Origin: an uncultured Prevotellaceae bacterium
GTDB lineage: Bacteria > Bacteroidota > Bacteroidia > Bacteroidales > Bacteroidaceae
Length of the DNA: 64,000 bases
NCBI GenBank assembly: GCA_945865175.1
Contig: CAMBDA010000013.1
Coordinates: 1 to 64,000 of the forward strand
Reading direction: 5' to 3'
How positions within the stretch are numbered: position 1 is the stretch's first letter; each line of letters opens with the position of its first letter. A model generated the notes under the pieces. The model had not been told where the DNA came from and ran no database searches. It saw only the letters and a list, made by a program, of their open reading frames with translations. The position numbers and the translations under genes were made by a program. This document shows positions 35,433 to 45,321 of the stretch, piece after piece.

Positions 35433-38378
35433 TCATCTTCCCAGCAAGAACTGGAGCGAGGCATAAAGAATGCTCCTGCGTGTCTGGTCGTCGGTGATGC
35501 ACTCCAAAGGGAAGCCCCACGCCATGCAACGGTAATCCTGTCCGGGATAAGCCACGGCAGCCGGCAATCCGCTGGGTCGGTATGCCATCGAGGGGAAGGC
35601 ATTCCCCACAGGCACCAGCACGTCCATCGAAGGCACGCTGTAATGGGCTTCGCAGGGCAAGCGATACACATTCACCTGGGTGTTCATGCCGCTCACCTGG
35701 GTGAGGCTGTCGTTTGGCTGGCATCCGCCATTCTCATATTTGAAAACGTCGGCCGTGAACCGGCGTTCCTCGGCTGTGAGCATGTCACTGGCTATATAGG
35801 AACCGCTCACCATCACGCAGCCACCGCTGATGGTAAAGTGCTGGATCGTCTGCATTAGGGCGGGGGTAAAGGTCTTGTAGCGCAAGGCGCTGTAGCCATC
35901 GTCACGCTGCGCACCCATCACGATATCCATCAGCTGGTATTGGGTGATGGGCACACGATCCACAGCGCCTACGGTAGCCGATCCGATGTTGCAGCGCATC
36001 ATCTGGCAGATATCCATGGCATGTCGGGTGGAATAGTCGTGCGTGTTGCCGGCCACTATCATGCCCTCCATCTCCTGTCCGCTCTGGCCAAGGCTGCGGC
36101 CAAGGTACTGCTTGTCGAAGACCGTCTGGATGCCGCAGTAGCCGGGCATGCGCACATCCGTCACGCCGGGGTCGGCCAGCATGTCGAAGCCCTGTTGTGT
36201 GGGTGTTTCCACGGGCCTGGGCCCCGCCACGCGCTGGAATCCGTCCACGATGAGCAGACGGGGCGCATCGTTGCCCATACACAGGGCACACACCTCGGTG
36301 CTGGGCATGCTCTCGCCACCGGCGTTTACGGCCGTCACGCGGAACTGGTGGAGCTGTTCGGGCAGCAGGTCGATGCGCACACTTGTCTTGCCACGAACCA
36401 GGGTGCCGTTGTCGTATCCCTCCTGACCCACCTTGCGGTACACGATGTAGTCCTCAGGGTCGGAACTGGGGTCATCGGGATCATAGGTGGGCAGCCACTC
36501 CAGGGTGACCGTCGAATTGATTGGGTCCACATGGGCCGACACCTCCCTCACGGGCAGAGGTGCCACCGCATACTTGTCCACCTCGTGCACCAGCGACAGA
36601 TAGCGCAGTATACCTTTATATATAGAACGCGCCAGCATGAACTTGAAATAGGGGTCGTGACCACGGTACAGGTCCCACCAGTTCTGATGGCTGAGCATTT
36701 CCAGTATCATGCCCGGCACCATGGGTTCACGACTTTCGCCATAGTTGCGGTCATACATTTGCCGGCGCGTCCATTGCCCGAAGGTGCGTGTGAGGTCGGT
36801 GTAGATAGTGGACATCACCACATCGGCCAGGTCGCGGCTGGTAAGGCGATCCAGGCCTACGGCCGTAAAACCCTCGTTCCAGTCGGTAGTATAGATACCC
36901 AGGGTGCCTATGTGCTCCCTTCCATCGCGGAAGCCGGCATCGCTGTGCAGGCCCATACTCAGTTCGATGGGCACACACAAGCCGCTGTCGCCAGGCAGAT
37001 ACTCGCTGCCGCGTGCCAGATAGTTCACCATCCATGGGCGACATCGGATATCATCGCTGTAGTCATCGGTCCCCTCGAAGGGGGAATACACCTGATAGGG
37101 GGCACCCGCCCACTGGGCATAGTAGCGGGCGGCCTCCAGAAAGCGCGGCAATCCACTTCCCACTGCCTGTTGCATGCGTCCTCCCATGCGCGCTACGTTA
37201 CCCATTCCGCCGCCGAAGCGCACGGCATCTCCCGTCACAAGGCCACGGTAGTTGCTCTGATTGGTGAGCATCACACAGTTGTCATAGGGGTTGTCAGCAG
37301 CAAAGTCAAAAGTGCCCAGGTACACCCATGTGCCACCGCCCATCTGCTGGTTCACACGGAAGAGCGTGTTCACACCGCGGTGGCGTACGGTATAAAGGGC
37401 GTCGCTGACGCTTGCAGGCAAGGTCTTGTAGGAGACATACACGGCATACATGCCCGCCTGGGGCAGTGAGGGTGTCCACAGGATGGAACTCAGGTCACGC
37501 TTGCCGCTCTGTGTCTCGGCCATACGTGCCGTACCTTCCTCAAAAGGATTCTGACCGTCGAAATACCATTGGCGCAGATGGGCAAACCCCATGCCAGCGT
37601 CCTGCCATCCGTAGCGCCCGACGGCTTCGGTATAGGTGCCGTCGTTCTGGGGCGTGTCGTTATCTACTATACATTCAAAGCGGTTCCAGTCGCGCTCTCT
37701 GGGCGACACCACCACGGCACCTGCCCTTTCGAGCATAGGCATCAGATAGGGTACCACGATGGTTTGGGTGAAAAGGTCTTCATTGGTGCAGAATAGATTG
37801 GGGCGCTGCCATATCCATTCCTGCTTTTTGTGGCTGAAATAGCGGCCGTGGCTTGCCCAGATGCACAGGTGGCGTCCTTGCAGGCCTTGGGTCACCTTGT
37901 AAGGCAGACTCATGGGTGTCACCCAAGGATTACCCTTGTGCAGGTTCTTGCGCGCATAATACCGCAACGAATCGTGGTCCAATGCCAGCGAGATGGGTAC
38001 CAGCCGCTCGATGGGCTTTCCCAGGGCATGGATGGTGAGCGTCCAGCTCTGATAAGCCGACGGCAGCAGGGCACGCACGTCGGTATAAATCTGTTCCGTG
38101 AGTGCGGGAGTGAACGGCTGGCTCACGAAACCCTCGTTCACATACACGCCCACCCAACGGTTCGCCTCGTCCACCTTCACGTCGGTGATGGCGATTTTGT
38201 CCTTGCTGGTGTAGTTAGGGTTGGAATAGTTCTTGAAATAGGGTGTCAGGGCCGCCTTTATCCGAGCGGGTTGTGCATGCAGCCATTGGGGTGCCATGCA
38301 CATCACCAGCCACATCAGCATCATCCTGACAAGCATGCTGCCCATTCTAGGTGGGCAGCTGATACAAGTGTTTGTCAT
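35433..38378 (-). CDS. Secreted multidomain protein: amidase-like fold with golvesin and FnIII segments
   Basis: The product is 981 residues from the ATG at 38378, whose ATGA overlaps the stop of the acyltransferase gene. A signal peptide follows (MMLMWLVMCMAPQWLHAQ). The first part resembles the N-acetylmuramoyl-L-alanine amidase fold: CIWASHGRYF near residue 180, and PYLMPMLERAGAVVVSPRERDW near 220. A golvesin-type domain seems inserted next (GRYGWQDAGMGF, WTPSLPQAGMYAVYVSYK). The second half of the putative active site follows, VPIELSMGLHSDAGF near 475. A fibronectin-III segment runs near 640-730 (TVTLEWLPTYDP, LLPEQLHQFRVTAVN). The last 250 residues look like a glutamine-amidotransferase-like fold. 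Such proteins are often mislabelled xanthan lyase. Cell-wall action is inference. Confidence 0.6.
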   Translation of the reverse strand: MTNTCISCPPRMGSMLVRMMLMWLVMCMAPQWLHAQPARIKAALTPYFKNYSNPNYTSKDKIAITDVKVDEANRWVGVYVNEGFVSQPFTPALTEQIYTDVRALLPSAYQSWTLTIHALGKPIERLVPISLALDHDSLRYYARKNLHKGNPWVTPMSLPYKVTQGLQGRHLCIWASHGRYFSHKKQEWIWQRPNLFCTNEDLFTQTIVVPYLMPMLERAGAVVVSPRERDWNRFECIVDNDTPQNDGTYTEAVGRYGWQDAGMGFAHLRQWYFDGQNPFEEGTARMAETQSGKRDLSSILWTPSLPQAGMYAVYVSYKTLPASVSDALYTVRHRGVNTLFRVNQQMGGGTWVYLGTFDFAADNPYDNCVMLTNQSNYRGLVTGDAVRFGGGMGNVARMGGRMQQAVGSGLPRFLEAARYYAQWAGAPYQVYSPFEGTDDYSDDIRCRPWMVNYLARGSEYLPGDSGLCVPIELSMGLHSDAGFRDGREHIGTLGIYTTDWNEGFTAVGLDRLTSRDLADVVMSTIYTDLTRTFGQWTRRQMYDRNYGESREPMVPGMILEMLSHQNWWDLYRGHDPYFKFMLARSIYKGILRYLSLVHEVDKYAVAPLPVREVSAHVDPINSTVTLEWLPTYDPDDPSSDPEDYIVYRKVGQEGYDNGTLVRGKTSVRIDLLPEQLHQFRVTAVNAGGESMPSTEVCALCMGNDAPRLLIVDGFQRVAGPRPVETPTQQGFDMLADPGVTDVRMPGYCGIQTVFDKQYLGRSLGQSGQEMEGMIVAGNTHDYSTRHAMDICQMMRCNIGSATVGAVDRVPITQYQLMDIVMGAQRDDGYSALRYKTFTPALMQTIQHFTISGGCVMVSGSYIASDMLTAEERRFTADVFKYENGGCQPNDSLTQVSGMNTQVNVYRLPCEAHYSVPSMDVLVPVGNAFPSMAYRPSGLPAAVAYPGQDYRCMAWGFPLECITDDQTRRSILYASLQFLLGR

Positions 38379-38920
38379 AATGCAAATCGACGGGGGTGTT
38401 TCCCCCTGAAGTTCCTGTAATACTGTTTTATCTCCTGCATGTCGGCCTCCACGTCGCCTGTGGGATGGAAGGTCCTGGTACATACAATCTTTTTGCTTTC
38501 ATAATCAAGCCCGTACAAGAGGATGGGCATCTTGCTCTTGAGCGCGATATAGTAGAATCCCAACTTCCACTGGGCATTAGCCTTCCGGGTGCCCTCAGGG
38601 GTGATGCACAGGCGGAAGCTGGAGGCATCGAGGGCCTGACGGGCAATGCGGTCGGTGGTACGTGACTTCTTGTCGCGGTACACGGGTATGCCGCCCAGCC
38701 TTCGCATGATGGGGCCCATCGGCCAGAAGAACCAGTCCTTCTTGATGAGGAAACGGCTTTCCAGCCCTTCTGCTCTGCTGTACAGGATCCCCATGATGAA
38801 ATCCCAGTTGCTGGTGTGGGGTGCCAGAGCAATGATGCACTTGCGCGGCACCGTCTCGGTCACCTGTTTCTGATAGCCCATCCAGCGGTACAGCACTACG
38901 GACGATAGTCTTGCTATCAT
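38375..38920 (-). CDS. 1-acyl-glycerol-3-phosphate acyltransferase-like protein
   Basis: The 181-residue protein has the HX4D acyltransferase motif in APHTSNWDFIMG near residue 36, and the second block in ITPEGTRKANAQWK near 110. It also shows WPMGPIMRRLGGIPVYRD. These belong to the PlsC/LPLAT superfamily, which transfers acyl chains to glycerolipids. It is short for PlsC (about 240) and lacks an obvious membrane anchor. ATGA overlaps link it to the genes on both sides (38378 and 38917), so this three-gene cluster is tightly coupled. Confidence 0.8.
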   Translation of the reverse strand: MIARLSSVVLYRWMGYQKQVTETVPRKCIIALAPHTSNWDFIMGILYSRAEGLESRFLIKKDWFFWPMGPIMRRLGGIPVYRDKKSRTTDRIARQALDASSFRLCITPEGTRKANAQWKLGFYYIALKSKMPILLYGLDYESKKIVCTRTFHPTGDVEADMQEIKQYYRNFRGKHPRRFAL

Positions 38921-39183
38921 GCCATCGAACTGATTTGGGCAACAATGTCGTTGGCTTGGCTCATGAGGTCCTTCTTCATCTTGCGGAAGAACAGGCGTGT
39001 CTGCGTGGAATCCACATGGCTCAGGCGCGAGACAAACTCGTCGTGCATCATGCAAATGCTGTCAATCACATTGTTTATATCATCGTCCGACACTCCGGTT
39101 TGGGTGAGCTTGAGCCACAGACATTCCGAGAGCAGTTCATTGGTCATGAACTTGATGTTTTTTTTCAATTCCCTTCTTTTCAT
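38917..39183 (-). CDS. Small helical protein of unknown function
   Basis: The 88-residue protein (MKRRELKKNIKFMTNELLSE) is charged and helical throughout, with no Cys-rich or membrane segment. It is the first gene of the tightly overlapping cluster running to 35433. I do not recognise its family. Confidence 0.65.
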   Translation of the reverse strand: MKRRELKKNIKFMTNELLSECLWLKLTQTGVSDDDINNVIDSICMMHDEFVSRLSHVDSTQTRLFFRKMKKDLMSQANDIVAQISSMA

Positions 39184-39358
39184 AAGACGTTGTCATTCTT
39201 TTTATTGTTGTCTTTGATTTCATTTGGCCGGCATTTGAGAAGGCCGAACAAGTGTTCAAAATTATGATTTTTTTTTCTGACAGCCAACTTTTTGGGGTAA
39301 AAAAATCAAATATCAGCATATTTTTCACCTTTTTCTTCAACAATTGTCCACATTTTCG

Positions 39359-39366
39359 TACATTTG
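39359..39366 (+). promoter_or_regulatory. -7 element for the PPi-PFK gene
   Basis: TACATTTG, 66 bases before the ATG at 39433, with TTGTCC about 18 bases upstream as a possible -33 element. Confidence 0.6.
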
Positions 39367-39432
39367 CACACATTTTTATAATTAAGGAATAAAAATCTTA
39401 TAAGTTTCAAACACTAAAAAGAAAACGACATT

Positions 39433-41079
39433 ATGAAGAAAAGTGCATTGCAAGTGGCCCGTGCGGCCTATCAGCCAAAGTTACCCCAGGCACTCCAGGG
39501 TCCCGTGAAGGCCGTGGCAGGTGCTGCCACACAGAGCGTGGGTAACCAGGAAGAGATCAAAGCCATGTTCCCCAACACCTATGGCATGCCCGTCATCACC
39601 TTTGAGGCAGGCGAGGCACAAGCCGTGGAGCCCTTTGGCGTGGGCATCATCCTCTCCGGCGGACAGGCACCCGGCGGACACAATGTAATCAGCGGACTCT
39701 ACGATGGCGTCAAGAGCCTCAATCCCCAATGCAAGCTTTACGGCTTCCTGATGGGTCCCGGCGGCCTGGTTGACCACAAGTATGTCGAGTTTACCGACGA
39801 GTTCATCAACGAGTATCGCAACACCGGCGGCTTCGACATCATTGGTTCGGGTCGCACCAAGCTGGAGAAGGAAGCCCAGTTTGAGAGCGGCATCCAGATT
39901 CTCCGTGAGCTGGGCATCAAGGCACTGGTAATCATCGGCGGAGACGACTCCAATACCAATGCCTGTGTGCTGGCCGAGTACTATGCGGCCAAGAACTACG
40001 GCGTACAGGTGATTGGCTGCCCCAAGACCATCGATGGTGACCTCAAGAACGAGCAGATTGAAACCAGTTTCGGATTCGACACCGCATGCAAGACCTACAG
40101 CGAGCTCATCGGCAACATCCAGCGCGACTGCAACAGCGCACGCAAGTACTGGCATTTCATCAAGCTCATGGGCCGCTCGGCCAGCCACATCGCTCTGGAG
40201 TGCGCCTTGCAGACACAGCCCAACGCCTGCCTCATCTCCGAAGAGGTGGAGCAGAAGGAGATGTCGCTCGACGACGTGGTGACCTATCTGGCACAGATTG
40301 TAGCCGACCGTGCAGCTTCCGGCGACAACTTCGGCACCGTGCTCATCCCTGAGGGACTCATCGAGTTCATCCCCGCCATCAAGAAACTCATCGCCGAGCT
40401 CAACGAAGTGCTTACCGATCCCGCTACGGGCGAGTCACGCGAGTTTGCCGGTGCAGAGGAACAGATTGCCTTTGTCAAGGGCAACATCGCACCCGAAAAC
40501 CTGGCCATCCTCAACTCGCTGCCAGCCGATGTGGCGCGTCAGCTTTGCCTGGATCGCGACCCCCACGGCAACGTGCAGGTATCGCTCATCGAGACGGAGA
40601 AGCTCCTCAGCCGCATGGTGGCCACCAAGCTGGCACAGTGGAAGCAGGAAGGCAAGTATGCCGGCAAGTTCTCTGCACAGCACCACTTCTTCGGCTACGA
40701 GGGACGCTGCGCTGCCCCCTCCAACTATGATGCCGACTACTGCTACAGTCTTGGCTACAACGCCAGCCGCCTCATTGCCGCCGGCAAGACAGGCTATATG
40801 TCCATCATCAAGAACACCACGGCTCCCGCTGCCCAATGGATTGCCGGCGGTGTGCCCATCACCATGATGATGAACATGGAACGCCGCAACGGTGCCATGA
40901 AGCCTGTTATCCGCAAGGCCCTGGTAGAGCTCGACGGTGCCCCCTTCCGCTATTTCGCCGCTCATCGTGAGGAGTGGGCAAAGACCACTTCCTACGTTTA
41001 TCCCGGCCCCATCCAGTACTGGGGACCCAGCGAAGTGTGCGACCAGTGCACCAAGACACTTTCCCTGGAGCAGAACTAA
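39433..41079 (+). CDS. pfp: Diphosphate-dependent phosphofructokinase
   Basis: The 548-residue enzyme phosphorylates fructose 6-phosphate using pyrophosphate instead of ATP, and is reversible. The phosphate loop is IILSGGQAPGGHNV near residue 74. GGDDSNTNA near 175 carries the Asp typical of PPi-type enzymes. GCPKTIDGDL near 196 holds the Lys/Asp of the active site, and MGRSASHIALECAL is near 245. The length fits the long PFP class common in Bacteroidota and plants. A stem-loop just after the stop (41099-41127) probably ends the transcript. Confidence 0.95.
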   Translation: MKKSALQVARAAYQPKLPQALQGPVKAVAGAATQSVGNQEEIKAMFPNTYGMPVITFEAGEAQAVEPFGVGIILSGGQAPGGHNVISGLYDGVKSLNPQCKLYGFLMGPGGLVDHKYVEFTDEFINEYRNTGGFDIIGSGRTKLEKEAQFESGIQILRELGIKALVIIGGDDSNTNACVLAEYYAAKNYGVQVIGCPKTIDGDLKNEQIETSFGFDTACKTYSELIGNIQRDCNSARKYWHFIKLMGRSASHIALECALQTQPNACLISEEVEQKEMSLDDVVTYLAQIVADRAASGDNFGTVLIPEGLIEFIPAIKKLIAELNEVLTDPATGESREFAGAEEQIAFVKGNIAPENLAILNSLPADVARQLCLDRDPHGNVQVSLIETEKLLSRMVATKLAQWKQEGKYAGKFSAQHHFFGYEGRCAAPSNYDADYCYSLGYNASRLIAAGKTGYMSIIKNTTAPAAQWIAGGVPITMMMNMERRNGAMKPVIRKALVELDGAPFRYFAAHREEWAKTTSYVYPGPIQYWGPSEVCDQCTKTLSLEQN

Positions 41080-41098
41080 TCCCATTCATTTTCTCCTA

Positions 41099-41127
41099 CC
41101 CGCACGAATGTCACCCGTTCGTGCGGG
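41099..41127 (+). terminator. Stem-loop after the PPi-PFK gene
   Basis: CCCGCACGAA (41099-41108) pairs exactly with TTCGTGCGGG (41118-41127). Only a weak T-rich tail follows. Confidence 0.6.
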
Positions 41128-41155
41128 TTCAGTTTTCAGCCACTGCACAAAGCCT

Positions 41156-42073
41156 ATGACTGCCCACAATCCCTCCGGCCGGCCCAGGAAGGCCAACCCT
41201 TCTCCTACCCCCAAGCGCAAGTCCTCCCAGCGTGCCCCGCGCACAGTCAGGAAAAAGAGCCGCGGGTTTTGGGGAAGGCTCATCCACATCCCTGCATGGA
41301 CGCTGTGGACAGGCGCCGTACTGGTGTCGATGGTATACGCCACGCTTTTCTACGTGTTCTTCGTGAGTCCATTCAGTTTCCGATGGAAAGCCATCTATGG
41401 CGAACCCGTTTATCCCGAAGGTTACGACATCCGGGGACTGGACATCAGCCACTATCAGACCTCCATCCAATGGGAGAAGCTGCGCAATGCCAGCATCCAG
41501 AACGACCCCATCCGCTTCATCTTCATCAAGGCCACCGAGGGAACCACCTTGCTCGACGACAACTTCAACGACAATTTCTATCAAGCACGCCAGAACGATT
41601 TTATCCGCGGTGCCTACCATTTTTTCGTGCCCGATGCTGACCCTACTGCCCAGGCACGCTTCTTCCTCCATCAGGTTCACCTCGAACCCGGCGACCTGCC
41701 CCCCGTCCTCGACGTGGAGAAGAGCGGAAGCCTGTCGCCCGACGAGCTGCAGAAAAGAGTGCTCACATGGCTCCGCATCGTGGAGCGCCGCTACGGCGTG
41801 AAGCCCATCCTCTACACCAGCCACAAGTTTCGCGAGAAATACCTCTCCACCCCCGAGTTTGATGCCTACCCCTACTGGATTGCCCACTACTACGTGTCCA
41901 AGCTGGCATACAAGGGTCCCTGGGCCTTCTGGCAACATACCGACTGCGGCACCGTCGACGGCATCAAGGGCCACGTGGATTGCAACATATTCAACGGTAC
42001 GCTCAAGCAGCTCACCTCCCTCACCCTTCAGGAAGAGGAAGAAGAGGAAGAGGACGGCGCAGCGCAACAATAG
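41156..42073 (+). CDS. GH25 lysozyme-like protein with N-terminal membrane anchor
   Basis: The 305-residue protein has a basic, Ser/Pro-rich cytoplasmic start, then one membrane segment near residues 50-72 (WTLWTGAVLVSMVYATLFYVFF), then a GH25 barrel outside. Active-site landmarks are DIRGLDISHYQTSIQW, FIFIKATEG, RGAYHFFVPDAD and LPPVLDVEKSG. GH25 enzymes cut the glycan strands of peptidoglycan. The C-terminus is a run of seven or eight Glu. The ATG at 41156 is preferred because an earlier one at 41108 falls inside the stem-loop. Confidence 0.9.
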   Translation: MTAHNPSGRPRKANPSPTPKRKSSQRAPRTVRKKSRGFWGRLIHIPAWTLWTGAVLVSMVYATLFYVFFVSPFSFRWKAIYGEPVYPEGYDIRGLDISHYQTSIQWEKLRNASIQNDPIRFIFIKATEGTTLLDDNFNDNFYQARQNDFIRGAYHFFVPDADPTAQARFFLHQVHLEPGDLPPVLDVEKSGSLSPDELQKRVLTWLRIVERRYGVKPILYTSHKFREKYLSTPEFDAYPYWIAHYYVSKLAYKGPWAFWQHTDCGTVDGIKGHVDCNIFNGTLKQLTSLTLQEEEEEEEDGAAQQ

Positions 42074-42128
42074 CCCTTCACCGTCCTCTCTCCTTCTCTT
42101 CTATTGACTTCCCTCGTTTCCTCCCCCG

Positions 42129-43436
42129 TTACTTTTTCGTGACCACGTCAATCACATAATCCACATAGTCGCGGTGGGAATGCAGCTTCAGCGTGGTGCC
42201 CTCCTTGTCACGCACCACTTTCAGTGGCAGCTCCGTCTTATACTCCACGGCGCGCTTCACCTTTACCGTGGGCGGCAGCACCACCTCAGTGGCTGCTGTG
42301 TCCAGCACATGCACGTACAGGTGGTCACCTTTGCGCGTGGTGGCTCCCCATTCGCAGGGCTTCACGTCGCCCGCCTCGGTGGCCTTGATGGTGGCACCGT
42401 ACTCGGCCATCCACTGCCCCATCTCCTTCAGTCGCGTCACCGATTGTGCCGGCAGCTCACCGTTAGGCAACGGGCCGATGTTGAGCAGTAGATTGGCGCC
42501 CTTTCCGGCCGTGCGGATAAGATAGTGGAGCAGCTCGGTGGCCGACTTGTAGTTGGTGTCGCTCACCTTGTACCCCCACATGCCGTTCATCGTGTTGCAT
42601 GTTTCCAGCGGCAGACGGCTCACCTGGGCAGCCTCCTTCACGAAGCCGGCAGAGTTCTCGCCCGGCAGGTCACGCTCAAACAGCTGGATGTCCTCGCCGG
42701 GCACCACATCCTGGTGGTGGTTGTTGCCAATCAGACACCCGGGCTGCAGGCGATGGATGAGCGCATACTGCTCGGGCAGCTGCCAGTCGAAAGGCACGCT
42801 GTCACTGTCGTGATCCCACCATCCGTCAAACCATATTGCCCCCACCTTGCCATAGCGCGTGAGCAGCTCCGTGAGCTGGTTGTTCATGAAGCGGTAATAC
42901 GAGGGCCAGTCGGCAGCCTGGGGATCCTTGCCCACGTTGCGTCCCGTGCGCCCCATCGGATAGTCATCGCGCCGCCAGTCGAGATGGGAATAATAGAGGT
43001 GCAGGCGCAGGCCCTGCTGGTGGCAAGCCTCGGCCAGCTCGCCCACCACATCGCGGCCAAAGGGCGTGGCGTCCACCACATTGTAGTCGCTCTCGCCGGT
43101 GTCCCACATGCTGAACCCGTCGTGGTGGCGTGTGGTGAAAGTGATGTAGCCGGCTCCGGCCTCCTTGAAAAGGCTCACCCACTCCGAGGCATTGAACCTG
43201 TGGGGATAGAAGGCGTCTGCCGCCATGGCATACTCGTCGCGGTCGATGCCCGCATTCTGCATGTACCATTCCCCCTGCCCGAAAATGCTGTAGATGCCCC
43301 AATGCAGGAAGATGCCGAAGCGGCAATCCGAAAACTCCTGCCGCGACCGCAGATTTTCCGCCGTGGGCACATACGTCTGCTGCGCAAATGCGCCAAAGGC
43401 CAAAAAGAAGGCCAAAAAGAAGACTGTTTTTCTCAT
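42129..43436 (-). CDS. Secreted GH29 alpha-L-fucosidase
   Basis: The 435-residue enzyme has a signal peptide (KTVFFLAFFLAFGAFAQ). The GH29 barrel shows RFGIFLHWGIYSIFGQGEWY near residue 42. TTRHHDGFSMWDT is near 100, and the nucleophile Asp is in GAIWFDGWWDHDSD near 215. It removes alpha-linked fucose from glycans with retention of configuration. Together with the GH95 at 22965-25391 and the GH35 beta-galactosidase it points to use of fucosylated host glycans. A frame from 43457 would add seven residues; 43436 gives the better signal peptide. Confidence 0.93.
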   Translation of the reverse strand: MRKTVFFLAFFLAFGAFAQQTYVPTAENLRSRQEFSDCRFGIFLHWGIYSIFGQGEWYMQNAGIDRDEYAMAADAFYPHRFNASEWVSLFKEAGAGYITFTTRHHDGFSMWDTGESDYNVVDATPFGRDVVGELAEACHQQGLRLHLYYSHLDWRRDDYPMGRTGRNVGKDPQAADWPSYYRFMNNQLTELLTRYGKVGAIWFDGWWDHDSDSVPFDWQLPEQYALIHRLQPGCLIGNNHHQDVVPGEDIQLFERDLPGENSAGFVKEAAQVSRLPLETCNTMNGMWGYKVSDTNYKSATELLHYLIRTAGKGANLLLNIGPLPNGELPAQSVTRLKEMGQWMAEYGATIKATEAGDVKPCEWGATTRKGDHLYVHVLDTAATEVVLPPTVKVKRAVEYKTELPLKVVRDKEGTTLKLHSHRDYVDYVIDVVTKK

Positions 43437-43506
43437 AATTGCATGTATTTTTTGCAAATATAGGCAAATATTCCTTATAAAACAACAACAAACAAAAAAA
43501 AATGCC

Positions 43507-43514
43507 TACCTTTG
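43507..43514 (+). promoter_or_regulatory. -7 element for the phosphoglucomutase gene
   Basis: TACCTTTG, 48 bases before the ATG at 43563. Confidence 0.6.
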
Positions 43515-43562
43515 CTACTACAATTACTCACAAAGCAACAGAATAACACATTTAAGAAGATT

Positions 43563-45305
43563 ATGGATTTGGAATTGATTAAGTCTTGCACAGCCAAGGC
43601 ACAGGAATGGCTGGAAAGCCCTGTCTTCGACGCCGAAACAAAGGCCGAAGTAAAAGCGTTGTTGGACAACGACGACAAGACCCCGCTGATTGACGCCTTC
43701 TACCAGAGCCTGGAATTCGGAACGGGCGGACTGCGCGGCATCATGGGTGCCGGCACAAACCGGATGAACAAGTACATCGTAGGCATGGCCACACAAGGGT
43801 TTGCCAACTACATCCTCAAGGCATTCCCCGGAGAGCAGACAAGCGTTGTGGTGGGCCACGACTGCCGCAACAACAGCCGCCTCTTTGCCGAGAGCGTGGC
43901 CGCCATCTTCTCGGCCAACGGCATCAGGGTTTACCTCTTCGAGAGCCTGAGGCCCACGCCCGAAATCAGTTTCGCCATCCGCCAGCTGGGAGCCAAGGCA
44001 GGCGTGAACATCACAGCCAGCCACAACCCCAAGGAATACAACGGCTACAAGGCCTACTGGGCCGACGGCGCACAAGTGCTCTCGCCCCACGACACGGGCA
44101 TCATCGAGGAGGTGAACAAAGTGACCGTGGACGACGTGAAGTTCACCCCCGACCCCGAGCTCATTGAAATCATCGGCGGCGAAATGGATTTCGACTACAT
44201 GACAGCCGTACACGAGGCCCTCATCGACCAGGAGGTGATCAACCGCCAGAAGGACCTGAACATCGTCTACAGCGCCATGCACGGAACAGGACGTGTGATT
44301 GTGCCCCTGTGTCTGCGCAGCTGGGGATTCCAGAACATCCACGTGGTGCCCGAGCAGATGGTGGTAGACGGCAACTTCCCCACCGTGGTGAGCCCCAACC
44401 CCGAGAATGCCGAAGCCATGACCCTGGGCATAAAGCTGGGCACACGCCTGGGTGCCGACCTGGTGGTGGCCACCGACCCCGATGCCGACCGTCTGGCCAT
44501 CGTGTGCCGCGACAACAAGGGCGAATGGATGATTGTCAACGGCAATCAGACAGCCATGATGTTCTGCTACTACATCATCAAGAACAAGAAAGCCCTAGGG
44601 CAGCTCAAACCCACCGACTTCCTCGTGAAAACCATCGTCACCACCGAGGTGATTGCCGAAATGGCCAGGAAGAACAATGTGGAGCTGCGCGACTGCTACA
44701 CGGGATTCAAATGGATTGCACGTGAGATAGCGCTCAGCGAAGGCAAACAGAAGTACATCGGCGGCGGAGAGGAGAGCTTCGGCTTCCTGCCCTACGACAA
44801 GGTGCGCGACAAGGACGCCCCCGCCAGCATCTGCCTCATTTGCGAGATAGCCGCATGGGCAAAGGACCAGGGACTCACCCTCTACGATCTGCTCATGCAG
44901 ATTTATCTGGAATACGGATTCAGCCTTGAGCACACCATCAATGTGGTGAAGCCCGGCAAGACAGGTGCCGATGAGATTAAACGGATGATGGCCGACTTCC
45001 GCGCTGGCAAGGCACCCACCGCCATTGCCGGAAGCCCCGTCGTGCTCACCAAGGACTTCCAGGCACTCACCGCCACCGATGCACAGGGACACACTACAGC
45101 CATCGACATGCCTGCACGCAGCAACGTGCTCCAGTGGTTCTGCGCCGATGGCACCAAGATAAGCGTCCGCCCCAGCGGCACCGAGCCCAAAATTAAGTTC
45201 TACTGCGAGGTGAAGGGCACCATGGAATGCGCCGCATGCTACACAGCCGCACGCAACGCCGCCCTGCAGAAGATAGAGGAAATCAAGAAGAGTCTTGCAC
45301 TCTAG
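43563..45305 (+). CDS. Phosphoglucomutase/phosphomannomutase (alpha-D-phosphohexomutase)
   Basis: The 580-residue enzyme interconverts hexose 1- and 6-phosphates. The phosphoserine loop is NITASHNPKEYNGYK near residue 147. The metal-binding loop is VATDPDADRLAIV near 305, the sugar loop GGGEESFGF near 400, and the phosphate loop RPSGTEPKIKFY near 540. The length (about 580) fits the PGM2-like group rather than short PMM. The ATG at 43563 follows the promoter; a frame from 43512 overlaps the promoter. Confidence 0.93.
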   Translation: MDLELIKSCTAKAQEWLESPVFDAETKAEVKALLDNDDKTPLIDAFYQSLEFGTGGLRGIMGAGTNRMNKYIVGMATQGFANYILKAFPGEQTSVVVGHDCRNNSRLFAESVAAIFSANGIRVYLFESLRPTPEISFAIRQLGAKAGVNITASHNPKEYNGYKAYWADGAQVLSPHDTGIIEEVNKVTVDDVKFTPDPELIEIIGGEMDFDYMTAVHEALIDQEVINRQKDLNIVYSAMHGTGRVIVPLCLRSWGFQNIHVVPEQMVVDGNFPTVVSPNPENAEAMTLGIKLGTRLGADLVVATDPDADRLAIVCRDNKGEWMIVNGNQTAMMFCYYIIKNKKALGQLKPTDFLVKTIVTTEVIAEMARKNNVELRDCYTGFKWIAREIALSEGKQKYIGGGEESFGFLPYDKVRDKDAPASICLICEIAAWAKDQGLTLYDLLMQIYLEYGFSLEHTINVVKPGKTGADEIKRMMADFRAGKAPTAIAGSPVVLTKDFQALTATDAQGHTTAIDMPARSNVLQWFCADGTKISVRPSGTEPKIKFYCEVKGTMECAACYTAARNAALQKIEEIKKSLAL

Positions 45306-45321
45306 CACGAAACGCACCGCG

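Noticed and set aside
35940..37469. 509-codon frame antisense to the amidase/golvesin-like gene
   Set aside because: Composition is typical of an antisense shadow (His/Gly/Val rich), and the sense protein has a signal peptide and recognisable segments.
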